Below, piece after piece: positions 38,983 through 46,007 of a stretch of DNA of 64,000 bases. The notes under the pieces are model-generated. The model was not told where the DNA came from, searched no databases, and saw nothing but the letters and a program-made list of their open reading frames with translations. The translations under genes and the position numbers were made by a program. Position 1 is the stretch's first letter; each line of letters starts with the position of its first letter. The stretch is from Psychrobacter sp. bablab_jr014 (GTDB lineage: Bacteria; Pseudomonadota; Gammaproteobacteria; Pseudomonadales; Moraxellaceae). The stretch is taken from the NCBI RefSeq assembly GCF_016464015.1, contig NZ_JACDXT010000010.1, forward strand, positions 1 through 64,000, written 5' to 3'.

Positions 38983-39915
38983 TTACATGTTATTGATTTG
39001 CCGTCTGGTGGCGTCATCGATACCGCCTTCTACGGCCCACTCTGTAAATAAATCTAAAGAGTAGTCATAGTGGCGCGCTTGCCATTCGGGTGTGAGATAG
39101 TCGTCATTGGTGTAATATTCAAAAGCACCGCCAAACGGAGAATGTACATACCAAAAGTAAGCAGAAGAAACAGGATGTCTGCCAGGACCAATAAACGAAT
39201 CCCATTTTTTTCGGTTCATGTGTAGACCGCCACCGATGACTTCATGAATGTCTCGCACAATAAAGGCCACGTGATTTAACCCCGGCGTTTCTTTATGCGG
39301 CAGCTTTAACAAAAACAGATTGTGGTGCCAACCTTCGCCCGCGCAGCGCATAAAGGCGCCTCTGTTGTTGTAAGCGTCTGATAAATAAAAGCCCAGCTTG
39401 TCTTCATAAAAAGTTTGCGCGGCAGCAAGATTTGGACTAAAGAGCACGACGTGCCCTACACCAAGTGGCGAGGCTTTTTCATAGACTGGGCTGGCTTCAT
39501 TGACTCGATTGATAGCGCCATATTGGTTGATGCCTGCGCTTGCCTTGTCAAGATTGGTTTGCAGCACATACACCTCAAAAGAGAGTGTCAATCTATTAGG
39601 GTCGCGGCAATACAAAGTCTCTGGCGTTACGTGATAGCCATCGACATCTTTTAAACGCTCTTTTAAGGTATCGAAACTCGCTTGATTATCGACGGCCCAA
39701 GTGATTTCTCTGAGCGTCGAGCCGTCTTCAAATGCAGGCGGCAGTCTGTCATCGTCTTTGTCATAGACATAAATTGTGCTGCCATTGTCCATAGAAAATT
39801 TTGTCGTGCCGTCGATATCGGTACTGACTTCTTCTAAGCCAAAATCAGTAGCAAACTTTTGACACTGAGCTCGGTCTTCAACGCCGAACTTTAAGGTTTT
39901 AATTCCGTTTATCAT
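38983..39915 (-). CDS. Type I (VOC) extradiol ring-cleavage dioxygenase
   Basis: 310 residues made of two VOC modules: the N-terminal one (about 1-120) is structural and the C-terminal one (about 145-270) is catalytic. Iron ligands are visible at His155 (GVGHVVLF), His215 (GLNHVAFIV) and Glu266 (GAFEYYTNDD), matching the spacing of BphC-type enzymes. A Tyr in that last segment and a His in HPVSSAYFWY complete the active site outline. It should cleave a catechol-like or N-heterocyclic diol next to the hydroxyls; the exact substrate is not known. AAGGAG precedes the ATG. Confidence 0.93.
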   Translation of the reverse strand: MINGIKTLKFGVEDRAQCQKFATDFGLEEVSTDIDGTTKFSMDNGSTIYVYDKDDDRLPPAFEDGSTLREITWAVDNQASFDTLKERLKDVDGYHVTPETLYCRDPNRLTLSFEVYVLQTNLDKASAGINQYGAINRVNEASPVYEKASPLGVGHVVLFSPNLAAAQTFYEDKLGFYLSDAYNNRGAFMRCAGEGWHHNLFLLKLPHKETPGLNHVAFIVRDIHEVIGGGLHMNRKKWDSFIGPGRHPVSSAYFWYVHSPFGGAFEYYTNDDYLTPEWQARHYDYSLDLFTEWAVEGGIDDATRRQINNM

Positions 39916-39965
39916 GTGAGCTCCTTAATGAGAGTGCTTTGGTCAGTGGCGATGGCGCATACGCC

Positions 39966-40724
39966 TCAGTTGAATACAAAGCCACCATTTACTGGAATAT
40001 TTTGACCCGTGACAAAAGAGGCAAGGTCAGACAGCAAGTAGATTGCAGTACCATCAATGTCTTCAGGGTATTGTTTTCTGTTTAGCGCTCGACCATTGAC
40101 GTAGTGGTCATGGCGCTGCTGCGGAACATAAGCGGTGGCCTCAACGATAGTGAGTCCAGGCGCGATACAATTGACACAAATATTGTCTTCACCCAGCTCA
40201 CGCGCCATAGAGCGCGTCATGGCAATGATGGCGCCTTTGCTTGCGGTATATGCCATAAGATTCGGTGCGCCCCAAAGCGCGGTGTCTGAGGCAATATTGA
40301 CAATCTTTCCTGCTTTGGCTGCTTTTAGATACGGGGTCAGTGCTTTACTCAAGAGCCAAGTGCCTTTGACATTGATTTGCATCACGCGATCCCACAGATT
40401 TTCGTCATAGTCCATCATGTTTTTACCGCCAACGCCTGTTGCCAGCGCGCCGCAGTTTATCAGGCCATCAATCTGCGCATTTTGAGCAACCACGCTATCT
40501 ACGGTGGCTTGAATACTGGAGGCGCTTGCCAAATCGATATGCCACGCGCTGGTCTTTAGTCCCTGTGCTTTTAGTTGCGCAGCTTGTTTGGTGACCTCAT
40601 CTTCTAAAACATCCAACATCACCACTTCTGCGCCTTCTTTAGCGCAGGCAACGGCAAACGATAATCCCAAACCGCGTGCGGCACCTGATACCACAATTCT
40701 TTTATCACTTAATAGCTGGCTCAT
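39966..40724 (-). CDS. SDR-family dehydrogenase, candidate dihydrodiol dehydrogenase
   Basis: 252 residues, classical SDR. TGxxxGxG appears as SGAARGLG (13-20), the NAG motif as NCGAL (90-94), and the catalytic set Ser146, Tyr159 and Lys163 (YTASK) is intact. It lies between the ring-hydroxylating oxygenase gene and the extradiol dioxygenase gene, where a cis-dihydrodiol dehydrogenase is expected. Contrast with the second SDR of the operon (34068-34862), whose Tyr and Lys are lost. Confidence 0.9.
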   Translation of the reverse strand: MSQLLSDKRIVVSGAARGLGLSFAVACAKEGAEVVMLDVLEDEVTKQAAQLKAQGLKTSAWHIDLASASSIQATVDSVVAQNAQIDGLINCGALATGVGGKNMMDYDENLWDRVMQINVKGTWLLSKALTPYLKAAKAGKIVNIASDTALWGAPNLMAYTASKGAIIAMTRSMARELGEDNICVNCIAPGLTIVEATAYVPQQRHDHYVNGRALNRKQYPEDIDGTAIYLLSDLASFVTGQNIPVNGGFVFN

Positions 40725-40775
40725 TGGTACTCAAACTCCCTTTTGATTCATCTGCCCCGCTCTATAGAAAAACTA

Positions 40776-41819
40776 TTAAGCGCCGGCTTGCTCTTCTTTT
40801 GCTGCCTTTTGATCTTGCAGCTGGCTAAATTGCTTTTTGCCTTCTTTTTGAAATATTCTTCTTAAACGCGCCAGCCCGACATCATGCTGATATAAAAATT
40901 CATGAGCCTGTGCATTCGGTGCTAGATTTTCCAAAATGATTCTGTCTTGCTCCAAGACATCCCAGTGCAATTTTTCAAGATGCGTGCGGTACATAAAGCG
41001 CCATGTATCACGCTGCCAGCCTTGTACTTCGCGGCAACGCCAAAAGAAAACGCGGGTATGATGCTCATCAATGGGTGTGGCAAAACCCACAATCCAAAAC
41101 ACACCGCCTGGGCCAAACGATTTTTTGTAAGGAATGGACAGTCGCAACCAAGGACTTCCTGTATCGCCATACTCTACCCAGTCAAAATTCACACCTTTTT
41201 GACCTGTTTTTTCAAACACAAAACCATTCTCAGTACGATTAAAGGCCATGTCCGACTGCTTATCGCCCTCTGACATCGAATGAGATGTGGCATGCAAAAA
41301 GGTGCCGTGCATGGGGTCCATGACATTATCAACGGCATATTGATAATTGACTTTCCAATCCGCCATGCACAAAAAGCTGCTCCAATCTTCACTGGCAAGC
41401 TGTTCAGGCAATACCAAAGGCGTTGGTTCCTGTCCATCTTCTAAACCAAACCAAACAAAGATAGCGCCATTTTTTTCTTGAACAGGGTAACTGCGGACAC
41501 AAGATTGACCTTCTAATGGACAGTTATTAACAGCAGGCACATCTACGACCGTACCTGTTTGGTCCACTTCCACGCCGTGATACCAGCAAGCCACCTTATT
41601 ACCTAGGTTCCAGCCCAATGACAGTCGAGCGCCGCGATGCGGACAGCGGTCTTCTAATGCGTGTACCTCACCTTGGTCGTCTCGCCACAACACCAGATTC
41701 TCGCCCAAACGGGTAATACCGACTGGATTGGCCGCTATCTCCCAAGAAGACAGCACGGGATGCCAGCGATTTCTAAGTCCTAATGACAAATATTCTTCCA
41801 ATGATTGAAACGGTCTCAT
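40776..41819 (-). CDS. Rieske ring-hydroxylating oxygenase, alpha subunit
   Basis: 347 residues. Rieske [2Fe-2S] ligands Cys59, His61 (CPHRGA) and Cys78, His81 (CWYHGV), then the mononuclear iron site NVMDPMHGTFLH (Asp168, His171, His176) and a later candidate Asp in LEQDRIILENL. No beta-subunit gene is adjacent, so this is an alpha-only (alpha-3-type) oxygenase, as in vanillate demethylase and phthalate-type enzymes. With the ferredoxin and reductase genes of the same operon it can form a three-component oxygenase. A charged C-terminal tail (GKKQFSQLQDQKAAKEEQ) is unusual and probably disordered. Shine-Dalgarno GGGAG. Confidence 0.94.
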   Translation of the reverse strand: MRPFQSLEEYLSLGLRNRWHPVLSSWEIAANPVGITRLGENLVLWRDDQGEVHALEDRCPHRGARLSLGWNLGNKVACWYHGVEVDQTGTVVDVPAVNNCPLEGQSCVRSYPVQEKNGAIFVWFGLEDGQEPTPLVLPEQLASEDWSSFLCMADWKVNYQYAVDNVMDPMHGTFLHATSHSMSEGDKQSDMAFNRTENGFVFEKTGQKGVNFDWVEYGDTGSPWLRLSIPYKKSFGPGGVFWIVGFATPIDEHHTRVFFWRCREVQGWQRDTWRFMYRTHLEKLHWDVLEQDRIILENLAPNAQAHEFLYQHDVGLARLRRIFQKEGKKQFSQLQDQKAAKEEQAGA

Positions 41820-41846
41820 CGTCTTGTACTCCCTACTTGATGATTA

Positions 41847-42146
41847 TTAGTGACCCAGCCGTGCCATTTCTTGTTCAAATGACGCTGTGGTAAATGCGGT
41901 TCCATCGCTATGCAGCATGCCTTGCGCATTGAGCGCACTGACGACCGCTTCTAAAGTTTCAGCCCCTGATGAAAACGCTTCGATTAGATGGTTTGCCAAA
42001 GACACTTCGTAGTCGGTCGGCTGATGATCGCGGGTCTGCCATACGATTAACGTGGGCTTATCTGGCATTTGAATGTTGTTGATACCCGCATCCTTGCTGG
42101 GACTGTGTTGCTTCCAACGGATTAAACCTTCGTTGTAGTGCTGCAT
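41847..42146 (-). CDS. Small recombinase-like helix-turn-helix protein
   Basis: 99 residues. It begins MQHYNEGLIRWKQHSPSKDA and ends in a helical region (YEVSLANHLIEAFSSGAETL... ALNAQGMLHSDG) that resembles the short HTH of recombinase-type proteins; such a small protein is often encoded beside Rieske oxygenases of this kind. It has no catalytic recombinase domain and I do not think it moves DNA. Role unknown: regulator, assembly factor or oxygenase accessory. Between ferredoxin and oxygenase genes; strong AGGAG ribosome-binding site. Confidence 0.72.
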   Translation of the reverse strand: MQHYNEGLIRWKQHSPSKDAGINNIQMPDKPTLIVWQTRDHQPTDYEVSLANHLIEAFSSGAETLEAVVSALNAQGMLHSDGTAFTTASFEQEMARLGH

Positions 42147-42184
42147 CGTCTTTCTCCTGAGTGATTGTCCTACCTAGACGTGAA

Positions 42185-42496
42185 TTACGCTTTATCCTGA
42201 AGATAAATTTTGTCTGCTTCGATTTTTAAGGCATACGTGCATAAGTTTCTATCGGCAGGACCACTTAACAACTTACCGCTTTTGATATCAAAAATAGCCT
42301 CATGTAGCGGGCACTCTACCGTCTCATCTTCAATAAAACCGTCAGTCAATAGGGCATAAGCATGCGGACATACGTTTTCTACAGCAAAGTAAGCGTCTTC
42401 GATTTGAAACACCCCAATCTTTTTGCCATTGACTTCTACAGATTTTGGCTCATCTTCGTTGACATCGGATAAATCGCATATGGGTAACCAGTCCAT
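42185..42496 (-). CDS. Rieske-type [2Fe-2S] ferredoxin
   Basis: 103 residues from the ATG at 42496, which follows AAGGAC; the open frame continues to 42577 but that would overlap the promoter. Ligands are Cys43 and His45 (CPHAYA) and Cys62 and His65 (CPLHEA), the CxH/CxxH pair of oxygenase ferredoxins. The electron route would be NADH, the reductase at 37703-38932, this ferredoxin, the oxygenase at 40776-41819. First gene of the minus-strand operon. Confidence 0.93.
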   Translation of the reverse strand: MDWLPICDLSDVNEDEPKSVEVNGKKIGVFQIEDAYFAVENVCPHAYALLTDGFIEDETVECPLHEAIFDIKSGKLLSGPADRNLCTYALKIEADKIYLQDKA

Positions 42497-42520
42497 GTAA
42501 ACCGTCCTTAGTTTTATATA

Positions 42521-42535
42521 TGAAACAATGTTTGA
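42521..42535. promoter_or_regulatory. Candidate IclR operator
   Basis: Inverted repeat TGAAAC-aat-GTTTGA with one mismatch, placed just downstream of the predicted transcription start of the catabolic operon and 24 bp before the ferredoxin start codon. A position overlapping the start region fits repression by the divergent IclR protein. Assignment to that regulator is inference. Confidence 0.45.
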
Positions 42536-42540
42536 TGTGT

Positions 42541-42577
42541 AAAACTTAATATAGCTTACCCTTTCTGCGCTTGTCAA
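42541..42577 (-). promoter_or_regulatory. Sigma-70 promoter of the catabolic operon
   Basis: Minus strand: -35 TTGACA (42577-42572), 18-bp spacer, -10 TATATT (42553-42548); predicted start about 42541. This is a near-consensus promoter located directly upstream of the ferredoxin gene and reading into the 14-gene operon. Confidence 0.75.
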
Positions 42578-42830
42578 CAGCAGATTTTGTGGCTAAAAAA
42601 GAAAGCGGCTCTAAAAAACCTTGTATATTCAATAATTTAAATAATGTCTAAAATATATTTTATAAAAATATGCAAAATTATAGAGCCATCATTCAACGGT
42701 ATGGATATGCAAGCGAGGTATGTTGGTGTCATTAAAATGGCAGATAAGCAGATGAAGTTGAGCAATACAAAGATGCGACTGTGCGTCATTATGATAGAAT
42801 ACGGCCAATTAAATTTTTGAGATTATAAGA

Positions 42831-43628
42831 ATGACCAAAACATTGTCTGATGAAAAATACATAGTAAACAGCTTGCGTAATGGCATTTTGCTGATGGAGC
42901 TTTTTAATAAAGATGATATTAATGAGATGTCATTATCAGAGATTGCAGCACAGCTAAGGATAAACAAATCCAGCGCTTATAGATTATTGTTTACTCTAGA
43001 ACAGATGGGTTATATCAAAAAAGACCACAACAAAAACTATATGTTAGATCTTAAAGTGGTAGATTTATCGCACTCGTATTTAAAGTCCATTTCTTTTAAA
43101 CAAGAAGCTTATGCTGTCATGGAGCAGTTGCGAGACGATACAGGAACAGCGATACACTTGTTTACTCTAGATGGTACAGAAATTGTCAACTTACAAAATA
43201 TTCAGCCGCTAGGCAGCTTTACCTCGAACATTTTGCCTGGTTTAAGATGGCCAGCGTACGCTACCGTTATTGGACAAATGCTGTTAAGTGACTTATCAGA
43301 TGAAGAAGTCAAAAGCAGATTCGAGCACTTTTCTACATGGGAATCTTATTCTGATGCGACGCCGACCAACCTTGATTCCCTATTACAAGCTGTCCAGCGT
43401 GCTCGGGGTAAAAAACACCTAACAAGCTGGCAAAAGTTTAATAACGACATGGTTGCCTGTACCGCACCTATCAAGGATCTTTCTTCTAATAAAATGGTTT
43501 ATGCATTGTCTTTGAGTTTCCCAGCACATGCGTTTACTCCAGAGCATTTTGAGCAGCACATCGTACCTGCTATCGTTGAGGCAGCGGACAATCTGAGCAG
43601 AATTTATAAACCTAATAGCAATTGGTAA
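42831..43628 (+). CDS. IclR-family transcriptional regulator
   Basis: 265 residues. Winged HTH at about 15-75 (MSLSEIAAQLRINKSSAYRLL with wing GYIKKDHNKNY), an interdomain helix, and the IclR effector domain (about 85-260) with LFTLDGTEIVNLQ and YALSLSFPAHAF. The gene is divergent from the catabolic operon with a 334-bp shared region containing the operon promoter and a candidate operator. It probably controls the operon in response to a pathway compound, acting as repressor or activator; both are known for the family. Its own -10 may be TATGAT at 42790-42795. It ends before a bidirectional terminator. Confidence 0.92.
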   Translation: MTKTLSDEKYIVNSLRNGILLMELFNKDDINEMSLSEIAAQLRINKSSAYRLLFTLEQMGYIKKDHNKNYMLDLKVVDLSHSYLKSISFKQEAYAVMEQLRDDTGTAIHLFTLDGTEIVNLQNIQPLGSFTSNILPGLRWPAYATVIGQMLLSDLSDEEVKSRFEHFSTWESYSDATPTNLDSLLQAVQRARGKKHLTSWQKFNNDMVACTAPIKDLSSNKMVYALSLSFPAHAFTPEHFEQHIVPAIVEAADNLSRIYKPNSNW

Positions 43629-43694
43629 GGGTTATAAAAAATAAAAGTTCGTAAAAAACTCAAAGCAGATTTGCGTTACCTGATTATTTTGTAT

Positions 43695-43726
43695 AAAAAA
43701 AGCGGCCGTTACTCAGCCGCTTTTTT
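43695..43726. terminator. Bidirectional terminator between iclR and the DMT pair
   Basis: AAAAAAGCGGC pairs with GCCGCTTTTTT around a 10-nt loop; A and T runs lie at both ends, serving the two convergent transcripts. Confidence 0.9.
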
Positions 43727-43750
43727 CTTCTAAGATGCCTGATGATAAAA

Positions 43751-44239
43751 TCAAGCTGACTCTTCCGCCACTTGCGCACGCTTGGTTGCCGCTTTATTAC
43801 TGGCGTAAATAAAGTACAGCGCGATTGCCAAACACGCAATAGCAATCAGGCGGCTGCTCGATAGCGGTATCATCTCATTACCAAACCAGCCAAAGTTATC
43901 AATCAGCACACTCATCGCCAGCTGACCAAAGATAACTGCCACAGTCGCCACCGCCGTACCGATACGTTGCACCGCCACCACCATAATAATAATGTATGGC
44001 ACGCCGCAAAATGCGCCTAGCAGTTGCCACTTTGGCACATCAAGCAAGGTGATACTGTGGCGCGGCTCAAAGAACAAAATTAATAAAGCCGTAATCAATG
44101 CCCCGACCGAAAAGGTCAAAAATGCACTTTTAAACACGCCGACATTGTTACCAAGCCGACCATTAAGCGCCGCTTGTATACTGAGTGCTGCACCGCCGAC
44201 CATCGCGAGTATAATCATAAAAATCAATGTCATCGTCAT
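43751..44239 (-). CDS. DMT-family (YdcZ/DUF606) transporter half B
   Basis: 162 residues with five predicted TM helices, the half-size DMT layout, ending in a cytoplasmic charged tail (KRAQVAEESA). It is the partner of the 144-residue homologue upstream: TAATG overlap (stop of one, start of the other) shows coupled translation, and the pair likely forms a heterodimeric carrier. Substrate unknown. The divergent LysR gene probably regulates both. Confidence 0.87.
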   Translation of the reverse strand: MTMTLIFMIILAMVGGAALSIQAALNGRLGNNVGVFKSAFLTFSVGALITALLILFFEPRHSITLLDVPKWQLLGAFCGVPYIIIMVVAVQRIGTAVATVAVIFGQLAMSVLIDNFGWFGNEMIPLSSSRLIAIACLAIALYFIYASNKAATKRAQVAEESA

Positions 44240-44673
44240 TACCCCTGTGCCATAAATATCAATGCAATAATCATGAAGATCAACGCAATGACGCGTCTGC
44301 TATCAATCTTGCGCGTCTGCGTGGCGAACCAGCCATAATGGTCGATGACCAAACTCTGTATGATTTGCCCTGCCAAAATGCCAATCATGGTCAGTGCAAT
44401 GCCGATGACGGGCGTGACGACGGTCAACGTCACTACATATACAGGACCCAAGATGCCACCGATTAACAAGAGCGGCGGCTGGGAGAAAAACGAGGGACTG
44501 CTCCGCGGACTAAAAAACAACATGAGTAAAAAGGTCAATGCCGCACCCACCCCGAAAATACTGAGCGTGGCCCACAGCTCGCCGACCTGTGCGCCCAGTG
44601 GTCCAAGTAAGCCTGCCTCTACAGACAGGCCCATACCGCCAATAACGACGATAAGTATCAATACAATCTGCAT
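44239..44673 (-). CDS. DMT-family (YdcZ/DUF606) transporter half A
   Basis: 144 residues, five TM helices (about 2-22, 34-54, 67-88, 94-114, 122-142). Recognisable repeated theme with its neighbour: 'LGAQVGELWATLSIFGVGAALTFLLMLFF' against 'LGNNVGVFKSAFLTFSVGALITALLILFF'. Half-size DMT genes of this kind come in pairs in many bacteria. Stop codon overlaps the next gene's ATG by one base. Confidence 0.87.
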   Translation of the reverse strand: MQIVLILIVVIGGMGLSVEAGLLGPLGAQVGELWATLSIFGVGAALTFLLMLFFSPRSSPSFFSQPPLLLIGGILGPVYVVTLTVVTPVIGIALTMIGILAGQIIQSLVIDHYGWFATQTRKIDSRRVIALIFMIIALIFMAQG

Positions 44674-44782
44674 AACGCTGCCTTTAATAGATTACTAATA
44701 ATGGAAATGGAGGCAGTCTAACGCAGCATATTGTTTTAAAAAACGTTATAATCCAAAAATCAGTTTTGCAAAATTGGCATAG

Positions 44783-45718
44783 ATGAAACAGACACCCACT
44801 ATCAGCATCAGCACACTCGCCTTGTTTATTGACGTTTTTGACGCGCAAAGTTTTTCTGTGGTGGCGCGCAAAGAAGGCGTATCCGCGTCTAAAGTGTCAC
44901 GCCTTATTAAGCAGCTAGAGGACACACTTGGGCAGCAGTTGTTTTATCGCAATACGCGGGCGGTGATGCCGACAGAGGCTGGGCGGGTGTTTATGGATTA
45001 TGCGCGTAGCATCACTGAGCAGATGGACAGTGCGCAAAAGGCGCTGCAAGCGCGTACACAAACGCCGACGGGACTACTGCGGATTAATGCGCCTGTGTTT
45101 TTTGGGCAACGGCATATTGCGCCATGGCTGCCTGAATTTTGTAACCGCTACCCAGCGCTTGAGATTGATTTGACCTTAACCGATGATTTTGTTGATCCCC
45201 ATCACTATGCGACCGATATAATTTTTCGGATAGGCAGACTGCACGACTCAGGCTTACACGCCCGCGTATTTGCAGAGCAGACCTATCATCTCGCCGCCGC
45301 GCCCGATTATGTGGCGCGTTACGGCGACATAGATAACCTGCAAGCGCTGGCTCAGCACCACTGCCTACTGTATAAAGGCAGCTCAGGGCCTAACCGCTGG
45401 TTATTTAAAACCGACGAGCATTCATGGCAGTCTTATACCGTCCCTGCTCGGATGATATCGAACAATGCAGAATCGCTATTAACGGCGGCGCTCCAAGGTA
45501 TGGGGGTTGTTTTGTTCCCCGATTGGCTGCTCGGTGATTATTTAAAAAGTGGCGCGCTTATTAAACTGCTACCGCAGTATCAGGCGACGGTAAATACCGA
45601 CTCGCAACAGATAGCAGCGATTTATCCCAACACCCGTCATTTATCATTGAATGTGCGTGTCTTGATTGACTACTTTTCCAAGGTCTATGGCAGCCCGCCT
45701 TATTGGCAGTACCACTAG
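44783..45718 (+). CDS. LysR-family transcriptional regulator
   Basis: 311 residues. N-terminal winged HTH (ALFIDVFDAQSFSVVARKEGVSAS...RLIKQLEDTLG, about 12-72) and a periplasmic-binding-like effector domain (about 95-300) with LLRINAPVFFG near its start. The gene is divergent from the DMT pair with a 109-bp spacer, so it likely controls these transporters in response to their substrate. The subgroup is the CrgA-like one (short RINA start of the effector domain). No strong operator dyad was found in the spacer. Confidence 0.92.
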   Translation: MKQTPTISISTLALFIDVFDAQSFSVVARKEGVSASKVSRLIKQLEDTLGQQLFYRNTRAVMPTEAGRVFMDYARSITEQMDSAQKALQARTQTPTGLLRINAPVFFGQRHIAPWLPEFCNRYPALEIDLTLTDDFVDPHHYATDIIFRIGRLHDSGLHARVFAEQTYHLAAAPDYVARYGDIDNLQALAQHHCLLYKGSSGPNRWLFKTDEHSWQSYTVPARMISNNAESLLTAALQGMGVVLFPDWLLGDYLKSGALIKLLPQYQATVNTDSQQIAAIYPNTRHLSLNVRVLIDYFSKVYGSPPYWQYH

Positions 45719-45816
45719 CGATTACTGTAATGCGTTTATAAACTCAATAGCAGATGTCTATTCCGGCCATCAACACGCCAGCAACCAAAACCTCTCATTA
45801 CAATAACAAACTATCG

Positions 45817-45846
45817 TTGACATTATATCCACCCGCTATATATAGT
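45817..45846 (+). promoter_or_regulatory. Likely promoter of the flavin monooxygenase gene
   Basis: TTGACA at 45817-45822 and TATAGT at 45841-45846 with an 18-bp spacer (or TATATA at 45839-45844 with 16). The 289-bp region upstream of the monooxygenase gene has no other feature. Confidence 0.55.
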
Positions 45847-46007
45847 CGTGAGTGGTTGATAGGTTTTTCGCTTATCAACCTCATTTTTGCCGACTTTTTT
45901 GTGCGTTAGTGATTCACTAGTAATAAGTAACGCCTCAATAGTCAGGTATCTTCGATTGTTGCACACGGATTTTTGCAACATGACCTAAAACCAAGGAGAG
46001 GTGTGTT

